This document shows positions 14,009-20,898 of a stretch of DNA of 23,383 bases, in pieces; the first letter of the stretch is position 1; each line of letters starts with the position of its first letter. The stretch spans positions 1-23,383 of the forward strand of contig JASBTC010000159.1 in NCBI GenBank assembly GCA_030148625.1, read 5' to 3'. Under the pieces are notes generated by a model. The model saw only the letters and a list, made by a program, of their open reading frames with translations. It was not told the origin of the DNA and ran no database searches. A program made the translations under genes and the position numbers. This DNA is from Sphingobium sp. GTDB taxonomy: Bacteria > Pseudomonadota > Alphaproteobacteria > Sphingomonadales > Sphingomonadaceae.

Positions 14009-16407
14009 TGCGCGGTGCGATCATCGTCGCGCTGGCGCTGACGGGCATCGCGCCGGCCCATGCCCAGGCACAGGATGCGATGGCGGATGCCTATGCGCGT
14101 GCGGAGAAGGTGCTCGACGCCAATCTGGCGGGCGCGATCCGCAATGCACAGCTGGTGCCGCACTGGATCGGGACCGGTGATCGTTTCTGGTACAAGCGCG
14201 ACGGTGCAAGCGGCCCCGAATGGCTGATCGTCGATGCCGCGACCGGCCGGCGCCGACCCGCCTTCGACGATGCGCGATTGCGGCAGGCGGCGGCGAGCGC
14301 GCTCGGCGGCGATGTGCCGGCAGTGCTTCCGGTCACCGATCTTGACGATAGCCAGGCGACTCTGATGGTGGGTGGCCGCAGCGTGCGCTGCGCGCTTGCC
14401 GACTATGCCTGCACGGCGGCGGCCCAGTCGCCTGCAACGCCCGAGACCGCCTGGTCATCCGATGGCAGCCATGGCGTGTTCGTGCGCGATCACAATCTCT
14501 GGCTGCGCACCAGGGGCGCGGCGGCGCCCGTCGCCCTGACCAGCGACGGCGTTGCGCATTTCGCTTATGGTACGCTGCCCGGTACGTCGCTTTTCGCCAT
14601 CCCGACGATGCGGTCCAAGGCGTCGATGCCGCCCTCCGGCATTGCCTGGTCGCCCGATGGCCGGAAATTGCTGAGCGGACGGACCGACGAGCGCGCGGTG
14701 AAACCCTATCCCTTCGTCGAATGGGTGCCGCAGGACGGCAGCTTCCGGCCGAAATTGTGGGAACCGCGCATCCCCTTGCTGGGCGAGCGCGAAGGCGATG
14801 CCGAGACCGCGGTGTTCGATGTGGCGTCGGGCCGCAAGACGATCGTGACGCTGCCCGAGGGCTGGAGTTTCTATCAGCCGATCCTCAACTGGTCGGTGGA
14901 TGGTCGGCGGGCCTGGGGGCTTGCGGCCACGCGCGCGCTGAAGAACATCGCGCTTGCGGAGATCGATCTGGAAACCGGCACGACGCGGCTGGTGGTGCAG
15001 GAAGCGACGCCCAAATGGGGGCGGTTCAACGCGTTCATCTACAGTCCGGCGAATGTCACCGTCCTTGAGCGCTCGCGCGAAATCCTCTGGTATTCGGAGC
15101 GCGACGATTGGGGGCAGATCTATCTTTACGACCTGACGACCGGTCGGCTGAAGCGCAAGCTGACCACGGCCAAGCGCACCGTGCGCGACATCATCGGCGT
15201 GGACGCGGCGCGACGGCGGATGATCTATAGCGCGGGCGGCACCGACGACGGCGACGATCCCTATCTCGTCCGGCTGCATTCGGTGTCGCTCGACGGCGGC
15301 AAGGAACGGCTGCTCTCGCCCGAAGCCGGCGTGCATGTCGCCGCGCGGGCACCCAATGGCAATGCCACGCCCAATCCGGGCACCGCCGCGCTTTCGCCCA
15401 ATGGCGACTGGATCGTCGAAAGCCATTCGCTGCTCGACCGGCCGCCGGTCAGCGTGCTGCGCGCGGCCGGCGACGGGCGCGTGGTGGCGACGCTGGAGAC
15501 CGCCGATGTCAGCCGCGTCGCCGCATCGGGCTGGCGCAGTCCGACACGGGTCGAGACGCTGTCGGCGGACGGCAGGACACGGATCTGGGGCACCGTCTAT
15601 TTTCCCCCGAACATGGTGCCGGGCCACAAATATCCGGTGATCGACGCCATTTATGGCGGGCCGCAGGTGACCAATGCCCCGGCCGATTACCGCGAGGCGG
15701 TGACGACGTCGAATCCGCGCGCCCGCGCGAGCCTGGCCGAGCTCGGCTTCATCGTCGTCACCATCGACGGACGCGGCACGCCGGGTCGTTCAAAGACGTT
15801 CAACGCCGAAAGCTTCGAGCAATTCGCCGAGCCCGAACTGGCCGATCATGTCGCGGGGATCCGTCAGCTCGCCGAACGCTTCGGCAGTTTCGATCTCGAT
15901 CGGGTCGGCATCTATGGCCACTCGTTCGGTGGCTATACCTCGGCGCGCGCCATCCTGACCTGGCCCGATTTCTACAAGGTCGCGGTGTCCTCTGCCGGCC
16001 CGCACAATTTTCAGGGCTTCTACCCGGTCGAGGGCATCTTCCCGCTGGCCGATTATGGTGAGGGGCGCAGCCTCGCGCCCGATCCCGTGGCGGTGCCGCG
16101 CAACTATGCCGGGCTCGACATGCTGCCGCTTGCGGGCCGGCTGAAGGGCCGGCTGATGCTGGTCTATGGCGATCTCGACGAGAATGCGCTGCCCGCGGTC
16201 ACGCTGCAGCTCGCCGACGCGCTCGCCAAGGCGAACAAGCGTTACGACCTGCTCTATCTGCCCAATCGCGATCACAATTTCTTCCGGACCGACGCCTATT
16301 ATACGCAGCGCATGTGGGATTATTTCGTCGAGCATCTGCTGCATCGGACGCCGCCCGCCGATTTCCGCCTGAAGCTTGCCGCTGCCGCGCCGGCAGCCGG
16401 ATTCTGA
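14008..16407 (+). CDS. S9-family prolyl oligopeptidase (DPP IV-like architecture), exported
   Basis: A 799-residue periplasmic serine peptidase. It has a signal peptide (MRGAIIVALALTGIAPAHA, cleavage before QAQ), a long N-terminal beta-propeller of DPPIV_N type (e.g. WSPDGRKLLSG, WYSERDDWGQIYLYDL) and a C-terminal alpha/beta hydrolase domain from about residue 540. The catalytic triad can be placed: Ser639 in YGHSFGGY, Asp724 in YGDLDEN and His756 in NRDHNFF. I found no DWxYEEE-type double-Glu motif, which anchors the free N-terminus in true dipeptidyl peptidases IV, so it may act on substrates without a free amino end. The start at 14008 overlaps the stop of the upstream gene by one base; a longer in-frame start at 13930 would hide the signal peptide. 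Proline or N-methyl amino acid preference is inference. Confidence 0.93.
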   Translation: MRGAIIVALALTGIAPAHAQAQDAMADAYARAEKVLDANLAGAIRNAQLVPHWIGTGDRFWYKRDGASGPEWLIVDAATGRRRPAFDDARLRQAAASALGGDVPAVLPVTDLDDSQATLMVGGRSVRCALADYACTAAAQSPATPETAWSSDGSHGVFVRDHNLWLRTRGAAAPVALTSDGVAHFAYGTLPGTSLFAIPTMRSKASMPPSGIAWSPDGRKLLSGRTDERAVKPYPFVEWVPQDGSFRPKLWEPRIPLLGEREGDAETAVFDVASGRKTIVTLPEGWSFYQPILNWSVDGRRAWGLAATRALKNIALAEIDLETGTTRLVVQEATPKWGRFNAFIYSPANVTVLERSREILWYSERDDWGQIYLYDLTTGRLKRKLTTAKRTVRDIIGVDAARRRMIYSAGGTDDGDDPYLVRLHSVSLDGGKERLLSPEAGVHVAARAPNGNATPNPGTAALSPNGDWIVESHSLLDRPPVSVLRAAGDGRVVATLETADVSRVAASGWRSPTRVETLSADGRTRIWGTVYFPPNMVPGHKYPVIDAIYGGPQVTNAPADYREAVTTSNPRARASLAELGFIVVTIDGRGTPGRSKTFNAESFEQFAEPELADHVAGIRQLAERFGSFDLDRVGIYGHSFGGYTSARAILTWPDFYKVAVSSAGPHNFQGFYPVEGIFPLADYGEGRSLAPDPVAVPRNYAGLDMLPLAGRLKGRLMLVYGDLDENALPAVTLQLADALAKANKRYDLLYLPNRDHNFFRTDAYYTQRMWDYFVEHLLHRTPPADFRLKLAAAAPAAGF

Positions 16408-16434
16408 TCGATATTTTCCCAGCAAGGACCCGAG

Positions 16435-18234
16435 ATGAAGATGACTCGCCGAACCGCCGTCACCAGCCTGCTCGCCGCGGGCGCCGCCACCACGCTTCCC
16501 GGCGTCGCGATCGCGGCGCGCAAGGTCGATCTGTCGCCGACGAAATGGCCGGCGGGCGAATATGATCGCTTCATGAAGGCGCAGGGTGTCGACCGGACGA
16601 CGGCGGGCGCCGCGCGCGGCACGCACGGCGCGGTCACCGTGGCCTATAGCGGCCTAGCCGCGCGCGCGGGGCTGGAAGCGTTGAAGCAGGGCGGCAACGC
16701 GATCGATGCGGTGATGACGGGCGCGCTTGCCCAGGTCGCTTTGGCGATGGGCGCGCCGATCAGCTATTTCGGGATCATGTCGCTGGTCTATTACGACGCG
16801 AAGACCGGCAAGACCCACACGATGAACGCCGAATGGGACACGGTTTCGGGCGAGACCGATCCGGCGAGCATTCCCGGCGCGATCGATTTTTCGAGCAAGG
16901 CGGCGCTGCAGGGCAAGGGTGCGCCGAGCGGGCGCACCGCTTTGGTCGGTGGCTTCATGAAGGGGGTCGAGGCTGCGCACCGGAAATTCGGCAAGCTGCC
17001 ATTCGCCAGCCTGTTCGACCCCGCCATCCATATCGCGGACAAGGGCATGCCGGTGACGCCCTTCCTCGCCGAGATCTTCGCTTTTCGCGACGCCGATATC
17101 CGCCGCCTGCCCGAGACCCGCGCGACGCTCGTCAAGCCCGATGGCTCGCCCTATGTGGCCGGCGACGTCTTCCGCCAGCCCAGGCTCGCCGAGACATTGC
17201 GTGCGGTGGCGCGCGATGGCGCCGACCATATGTATGGCGGGCCATGGGGGCAGCGGCTGGTCGCGGCGGTCCAGGCCGATGGCGGCAAGATGACGATCGA
17301 CGACCTGCGCAATTACCAGGTCATCTGGGCGGATCCGCTCACCGCGCCCCTGCGCAACGGCTATTCGATCCACACCAATCCGACGCCGAACTTCGGCGGT
17401 GTCTCGCTGATCGAAGCACAGAATCTGGCGGACGCCGCGGGCCTGTGCGGCGGCGAGCATTGGACCAAGTCGCCCCAGGCGCTGCGCAAGGCGCTGGAGA
17501 TCACGCAATTGTTCGGCATCTCGATGTTCCCGAAGGCCGCGCAGGAAGCGATCTATCCCGGTATCGACTTCAGTTCCGAAGCGCGCGTCACCAAGGACCA
17601 TGCGGCCGCGCTGTGGAAACAGATCGAGGGCGGCAAGACCTTCACCAAATGGAAGCAAACGACGCCGATGCACTCGGACGACATCGTCGCGATCGATGCC
17701 GAGGGCAACATCGCGGCGATCACCCATTCGATCAATTGCGTGAACTGGGGCAAGACCGGAATCTTCGTCGACGGCATCTCGATCGGCGATCCCGCAAGCT
17801 TCCAGCAGGCGGCGATCGCGCAGGTGAAGCCGGGCAGCCGCCTGCCCGCGCCGACCGAGACGGGCATCCTGTTCAAGGACGGCAAGGCCGTACTCGGCTT
17901 CGCATCGATGGGCGCAGGGCTCCACCAGCGCACCTTCCAGGGGCTGCTCAACGTCACCTGTTTCGGCATGGACGTGGAGGCGGCGATCAACACGCCGGAC
18001 TTCTTCCTGCCATCGATCGATCCGGCGACGGGCGAAACGACGATGGGCGTGCCCGAGGGACGCTTCGATTCGAAGCTGCTCGACGCGACCGGCCTCGCCT
18101 GGCGCGCGATGCCGCTCGCCGAAGCGCGTCTCGGCGGCGAAGGCAAATGGGTGGCGATCAGCCGCGACCCCAAGACCGGCGCGCTCCACGCCGCTTCGCA
18201 CAACCGCAACAACAGCGCGGCCGTGGCTTATTGA
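16435..18234 (+). CDS. GGT-like Ntn hydrolase with Ser at the nucleophile position (second)
   Basis: A second exported GGT-superfamily protein (599 aa), clearly diverged from the first. MKMTRRTAVTSLLAAGAATT is a twin-arginine-type signal. Landmarks include ALKQGGNAIDAVMTGA (82-97), PNFGGVSLIEAQNL (large-subunit end region) and VAIDAEGNIAAITHSIN (small-subunit start). By counting back from Asp421, the nucleophile position is Ser414 (in PMHSDDIVAID) instead of Thr. The GSPGG oxyanion motif reads FASMGAG here, and the carboxylate-binding Arg is absent (MNAEWDTVSG). Catalytic activity is therefore less certain than for the first paralogue, but the Ser is a possible Ntn nucleophile. The start at 16435 follows AAGGA with six bases between. 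It is the last gene of the operon, 27 bp after the S9 peptidase. Confidence 0.86.
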   Translation: MKMTRRTAVTSLLAAGAATTLPGVAIAARKVDLSPTKWPAGEYDRFMKAQGVDRTTAGAARGTHGAVTVAYSGLAARAGLEALKQGGNAIDAVMTGALAQVALAMGAPISYFGIMSLVYYDAKTGKTHTMNAEWDTVSGETDPASIPGAIDFSSKAALQGKGAPSGRTALVGGFMKGVEAAHRKFGKLPFASLFDPAIHIADKGMPVTPFLAEIFAFRDADIRRLPETRATLVKPDGSPYVAGDVFRQPRLAETLRAVARDGADHMYGGPWGQRLVAAVQADGGKMTIDDLRNYQVIWADPLTAPLRNGYSIHTNPTPNFGGVSLIEAQNLADAAGLCGGEHWTKSPQALRKALEITQLFGISMFPKAAQEAIYPGIDFSSEARVTKDHAAALWKQIEGGKTFTKWKQTTPMHSDDIVAIDAEGNIAAITHSINCVNWGKTGIFVDGISIGDPASFQQAAIAQVKPGSRLPAPTETGILFKDGKAVLGFASMGAGLHQRTFQGLLNVTCFGMDVEAAINTPDFFLPSIDPATGETTMGVPEGRFDSKLLDATGLAWRAMPLAEARLGGEGKWVAISRDPKTGALHAASHNRNNSAAVAY

Positions 18235-18405
18235 GTTGGTGCGGAATTAGGTCCGGCACGACCCACGCCGCATCGGGCGCGCCCGCGCGGCTCGCACGGC
18301 ATGATTGCGCGATCCGGTGCGCACTTTTCCGTCGCCGCAAGACACTTTTTTGCCGCTGGTGCGTTGTCACCCCCGAACACGCCATGCGCATCGGGGGATC
18401 GAATC

Positions 18406-18726
18406 ATGAGGAACGGGGCTGTGGTCCTGCTGGCAACGCTGCTCCTGGCCGCTTGCGGCGAAGCGAAGCAGCAACAATCGGCCAGCGCGGACATTCCCTT
18501 CGACACGCGGGCGGAAACGCGTAGCGGCCCGGTCGGCCGATCCGAGATCACCGGGATCGACGCCGCGATCAGCGACGCCGAAAAAATGCCCGCCGATTCG
18601 GACATGCTGCCGCCCGCGCCGCCGTCCGCCGCGGCGCAGGAGGGAAGCCCCAGACCCGCCACACCCGCCGCTGGTGAAGTGGCACCCGTCCCGGCCACCG
18701 CGCCCGCCGCCGCCAGCGGTTCGTAG
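18406..18726 (+). CDS. Small putative lipoprotein, Ala/Pro-rich
   Basis: A 106-residue protein with a lipoprotein signal: MRNGAVVLLATLLLAACGEA, lipobox LLAAC with the lipidated cysteine at 17. The mature part has low complexity, ending in an Ala/Pro-rich tail (PPAPPSAAAQEGSPRP and onward), and matches no domain that I recognise. The start at 18406 is chosen for the signal and the GGGG about 6-10 bases upstream; a longer in-frame start at 18301 would add 35 unlikely residues. It lies 171 bp after the second GGT-like gene and is probably a separate transcript. Function unknown. Confidence 0.65.
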   Translation: MRNGAVVLLATLLLAACGEAKQQQSASADIPFDTRAETRSGPVGRSEITGIDAAISDAEKMPADSDMLPPAPPSAAAQEGSPRPATPAAGEVAPVPATAPAAASGS

Positions 18727-18773
18727 ATCGGCATCATTTGTCGGCCTATTGCCAGACTCTTTGCCGAAGGGGG

Positions 18774-18800
18774 TTGCGGGCAGCAAAAGCCGATGCTAAC
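18774..18800 (+). promoter_or_regulatory. Candidate tRNA promoter
   Basis: TTGCGG at 18774-18779 and GCTAAC at 18795-18800 are separated by 15 bases and end 43 bp before the tRNA-Gly. The -10-like TGCTAAC resembles stable-RNA promoters of alphaproteobacteria. The spacer is slightly short, so this is tentative. Confidence 0.35.
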
Positions 18801-18843
18801 AGCCGCGCCTCACCCCCGGGGCCTGCCCCGGACATGACGCCGA

Positions 18844-18918
<75 letters not shown>

Positions 18919-18948
18919 GCGTTCTTCGCATCGAAGGACCCGCCGACA

Positions 18949-18966
18949 CGCAGCCGAAAGGCTGCG
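18949..18966 (+). terminator. Hairpin downstream of tRNA-Gly (possible terminator)
   Basis: A perfect 7-bp stem, CGCAGCC and GGCTGCG, is closed by a GAAA tetraloop. A weaker hairpin CTTCG-CAT-CGAAG precedes it at 18924-18936. No T-run follows, so it may be a processing or stability element instead of an intrinsic terminator. Confidence 0.35.
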
Positions 18967-19109
18967 ATAAGGCCGATCGCGCCCATCGGGGAGCGCACAG
19001 CCAATCGCGACCATCACACATGAAAAGCCATTCGCCGCCGCAAGATCCTGATGCGAACAAATCGGGAACGTGATAGGGCCGGCGGTATTCGGTGTTTCTG
19101 GAGGAGTGT

Positions 19110-19517
19110 ATGGCGCGCATTCGCAGGGCGAAGTCATCGATACCGACCGACGATAACCCGATGCTGCCCTTCGAATGGAACGAAGCCGACGCAGACGCGC
19201 GCGCGATCGTTCCGGTGTCCAGGCGCAGGCCCAGGCGCGTGGCGAAACCAGAAACCAAGCCGGTTCCCGTTCCCGTGCCATTCCGGCAGGCCGCCCCACC
19301 GCCGCCAATGCCTTCGACGCCATTCGGCACCTGGCTGCTCGCCCAGACAAGGAACGATGGCTGGATCGGCGATTTGGCAAAGGCGGCAAAGGCCGATGGC
19401 GCATTTCCCAGGGGTGGCGATGCGGACGCTGTGCGCAGGCGGCTGTCGCTCGCAGGCGCCGAAGCGGACATGGTCGAAGCGGTCGACGCCGCCGAGCTGG
19501 CCTGGTTGGCCGGCTGA
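19110..19517 (+). CDS. YozE SAM-like domain protein
   Basis: A 135-residue protein of unknown function. The C-terminal part (about residues 72-133) fits the YozE SAM-like helical domain: FGTWLLAQTRNDGWIGDLAKAA, then GAFPRGGD and a closing ELAWL. The N-terminal half is basic and proline-rich (SRRRPRRVAKPETKPVPVPVP) and probably disordered. No signal peptide or membrane segment is seen, so it is cytosolic. The start at 19110 is chosen for GGAGGA four bases upstream; an in-frame start at 19092 would add six residues. It follows the tRNA by 191 bp, a stretch with no gene and only the hairpins noted above. It converges with the AraC-type gene 89 bp further on. Confidence 0.75.
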   Translation: MARIRRAKSSIPTDDNPMLPFEWNEADADARAIVPVSRRRPRRVAKPETKPVPVPVPFRQAAPPPPMPSTPFGTWLLAQTRNDGWIGDLAKAAKADGAFPRGGDADAVRRRLSLAGAEADMVEAVDAAELAWLAG

Positions 19518-19606
19518 TAACGTGGGAAGCTTTTGATCCGCCCCGTCTGCCTTTGTGGCGGGCTGAAGACGTGGAACGTCATGGTCATGGACGCAGCGTC
19601 GCCCGT

Positions 19607-20611
19607 TCAGTTGAGCTGCGCGCGCCCCATTTTCGGCGAGAAGCCGAAGGTGCGCTTGAACGCCGTCGCGAAATTGCTCGAATGCTCATATCCCGCGTCG
19701 AACGCGATCTCGGTCACCGAGCGGTCGGTGGTGCGCAATTGTCGCAACGCCTCGTCCATCCGCGCGCGCTGCCGATAGCTGGAGATGGTCATGCCGGTGA
19801 CCTGCTTGAAACTCTCCATCATCTGCGTCTCGTTCCAGGCGAGTTGCCGGCAAAGCTGCGCGATGCTCATCGTGGCGCCTTCCCCGCTCTGGAGGATCTC
19901 GCACAATTCCATCACCTTCTGACGGTTCTTCGGCCGGATCGGATCGGCGGTTCCGTCACCCGACAGCTGACGCAGCGACAGATAGAGAAGCTCGAGCGCT
20001 TTCGCCTCGAGCATCAGGTCCGTCAGGCGATCGGACTGGAGCTGCAGCATATCCTCCACGATCGCGCGCATCGCCAGCGGCAGCGGCGCATCGCGGTGGC
20101 AGAATTGCGTGATCGGGCCGCGCAGATAGTCGAGCAGGATGCTGGGCAGATCCTCGCTGTCGGGAATGAGTTCGCGCAGGAAATCGCGACTGCACACGAT
20201 CGTGACCGCGCGCGTGCGCGTGTCGGGCTTCACGATCTCGTGCTTCACAGTGTGCGGCGGCTGGACGAGGAAGGACAGCCGCCCCGATTCCACCACCGAG
20301 GAATGCTCGGCATCGTCGCGGATCAGGCTGCTGCCATCGAGCTTGCAATGGAGCTTCAGATGGTCCTGGCTCAGAAATTCGTAACGCTCATGCGTCAAAT
20401 GGCTGACCTCGGTGAGCACGATCGAGAAGCCCGGCCGGATCGTCGCACCGCGCGACCAGCCATTCTCATTGGGCGTGTTGGCCTTGATCAGCGCGGTCCG
20501 CCCCTGCAATCCGGCCTGTCCGGTATAGCGCGTCAGGATACGGCTCGGATCGACCATCGCACTCAGCGTCGGGTCCGGCTCTTCACAGGCGATGGTCGGG
20601 CTGATGTCCAA
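19607..20611 (-). CDS. AraC-family transcriptional regulator
   Basis: A protein of up to 334 residues with a C-terminal AraC double helix-turn-helix domain (about residues 245-330): MSIAQLCRQLAWNETQMMESFKQVTGMTISSYRQRARMDEAL in outline for the first part, then SVTEIAFDAGYEHSSNFATAFKRTFGFSP, the canonical signature. The N-terminal 220 residues are the effector-sensing region and resemble PchR-type regulators in layout. The start is uncertain: a TTG at 20611 gives the full length, while the first ATG in frame is at 20557 (MVDPSRIL). It is divergent from the second TBDT, the usual arrangement for an activator of a receptor gene, often in response to the transported ligand. Ligand unknown. Confidence 0.92.
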   Translation of the reverse strand: MDISPTIACEEPDPTLSAMVDPSRILTRYTGQAGLQGRTALIKANTPNENGWSRGATIRPGFSIVLTEVSHLTHERYEFLSQDHLKLHCKLDGSSLIRDDAEHSSVVESGRLSFLVQPPHTVKHEIVKPDTRTRAVTIVCSRDFLRELIPDSEDLPSILLDYLRGPITQFCHRDAPLPLAMRAIVEDMLQLQSDRLTDLMLEAKALELLYLSLRQLSGDGTADPIRPKNRQKVMELCEILQSGEGATMSIAQLCRQLAWNETQMMESFKQVTGMTISSYRQRARMDEALRQLRTTDRSVTEIAFDAGYEHSSNFATAFKRTFGFSPKMGRAQLN

Positions 20612-20619
20612 GCGGCAGG

Positions 20620-20635
20620 TTCCATTCTGATGGAA
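20620..20635. promoter_or_regulatory. Inverted repeat TTCCAT-TCTG-ATGGAA
   Basis: A perfect 6-bp inverted repeat with a 4-base spacer, 9 bp upstream of the TTG start of the AraC-type gene. It could be an operator for autoregulation or part of an RNA hairpin in the leader, since it overlaps where a ribosome site would sit. Confidence 0.35.
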
Positions 20636-20699
20636 TAGGAGAAAACCCCGTTTGTCTCACGGTCAGGCCGACAGCCTAAACCGAACCGTCACGGCGCAG

Positions 20700-20716
20700 C
20701 AATAGCGCGGCTATTG
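20700..20716. promoter_or_regulatory. Inverted repeat CAATAGC-GCG-GCTATTG
   Basis: A perfect 7-bp inverted repeat with a 3-base spacer, between the divergent AraC-type and TBDT genes, about 180 bp upstream of the TBDT start. Candidate operator; binding protein unknown. Confidence 0.35.
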
Positions 20717-20898
20717 GCGACGCGCGCCGCCGATCCGGCCGTGCCGAACGCGCGTTCGTCCGTCGAATGGCGAACTATCCGATTTTGCAAAGGAAGTTCG
20801 GGGCAATGGATAAGCACGACCGCCCTTTCGCCTGCACATTATGCGCCGCCCGCAAAATCAAAGCCAACAAGCTGGCGGGCATGTCCAAGGGGGGCCAT

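Larger units (their letters stand above)
20612..20898. promoter_or_regulatory. Divergent control region between araC-type gene and second TBDT
   Basis: This 287-bp region contains two perfect inverted repeats (20620-20635 and 20700-20716). The last 93 bases before the TBDT ATG are open in frame with it from an ATG at 20806. None of the ACAGTA-TGCATGG motif copies is present, so this unit is probably not under the TetR regulator. Confidence 0.55.

Noticed and set aside
16654..18201. Long antisense open frame over the second GGT-like gene, and similar ones at 20839-22218, 14455-15627 and 2900-4222
   Set aside because: Same codon-bias shadow effect; low-complexity Arg/Asp/His-rich translations without motifs.
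18274..18285. Palindrome CGGGCGCGCCCG after the second GGT-like gene as an operon terminator
   Set aside because: A GC-only 12-mer palindrome is easily found by chance in this genome and has no T-run or room for a loop.
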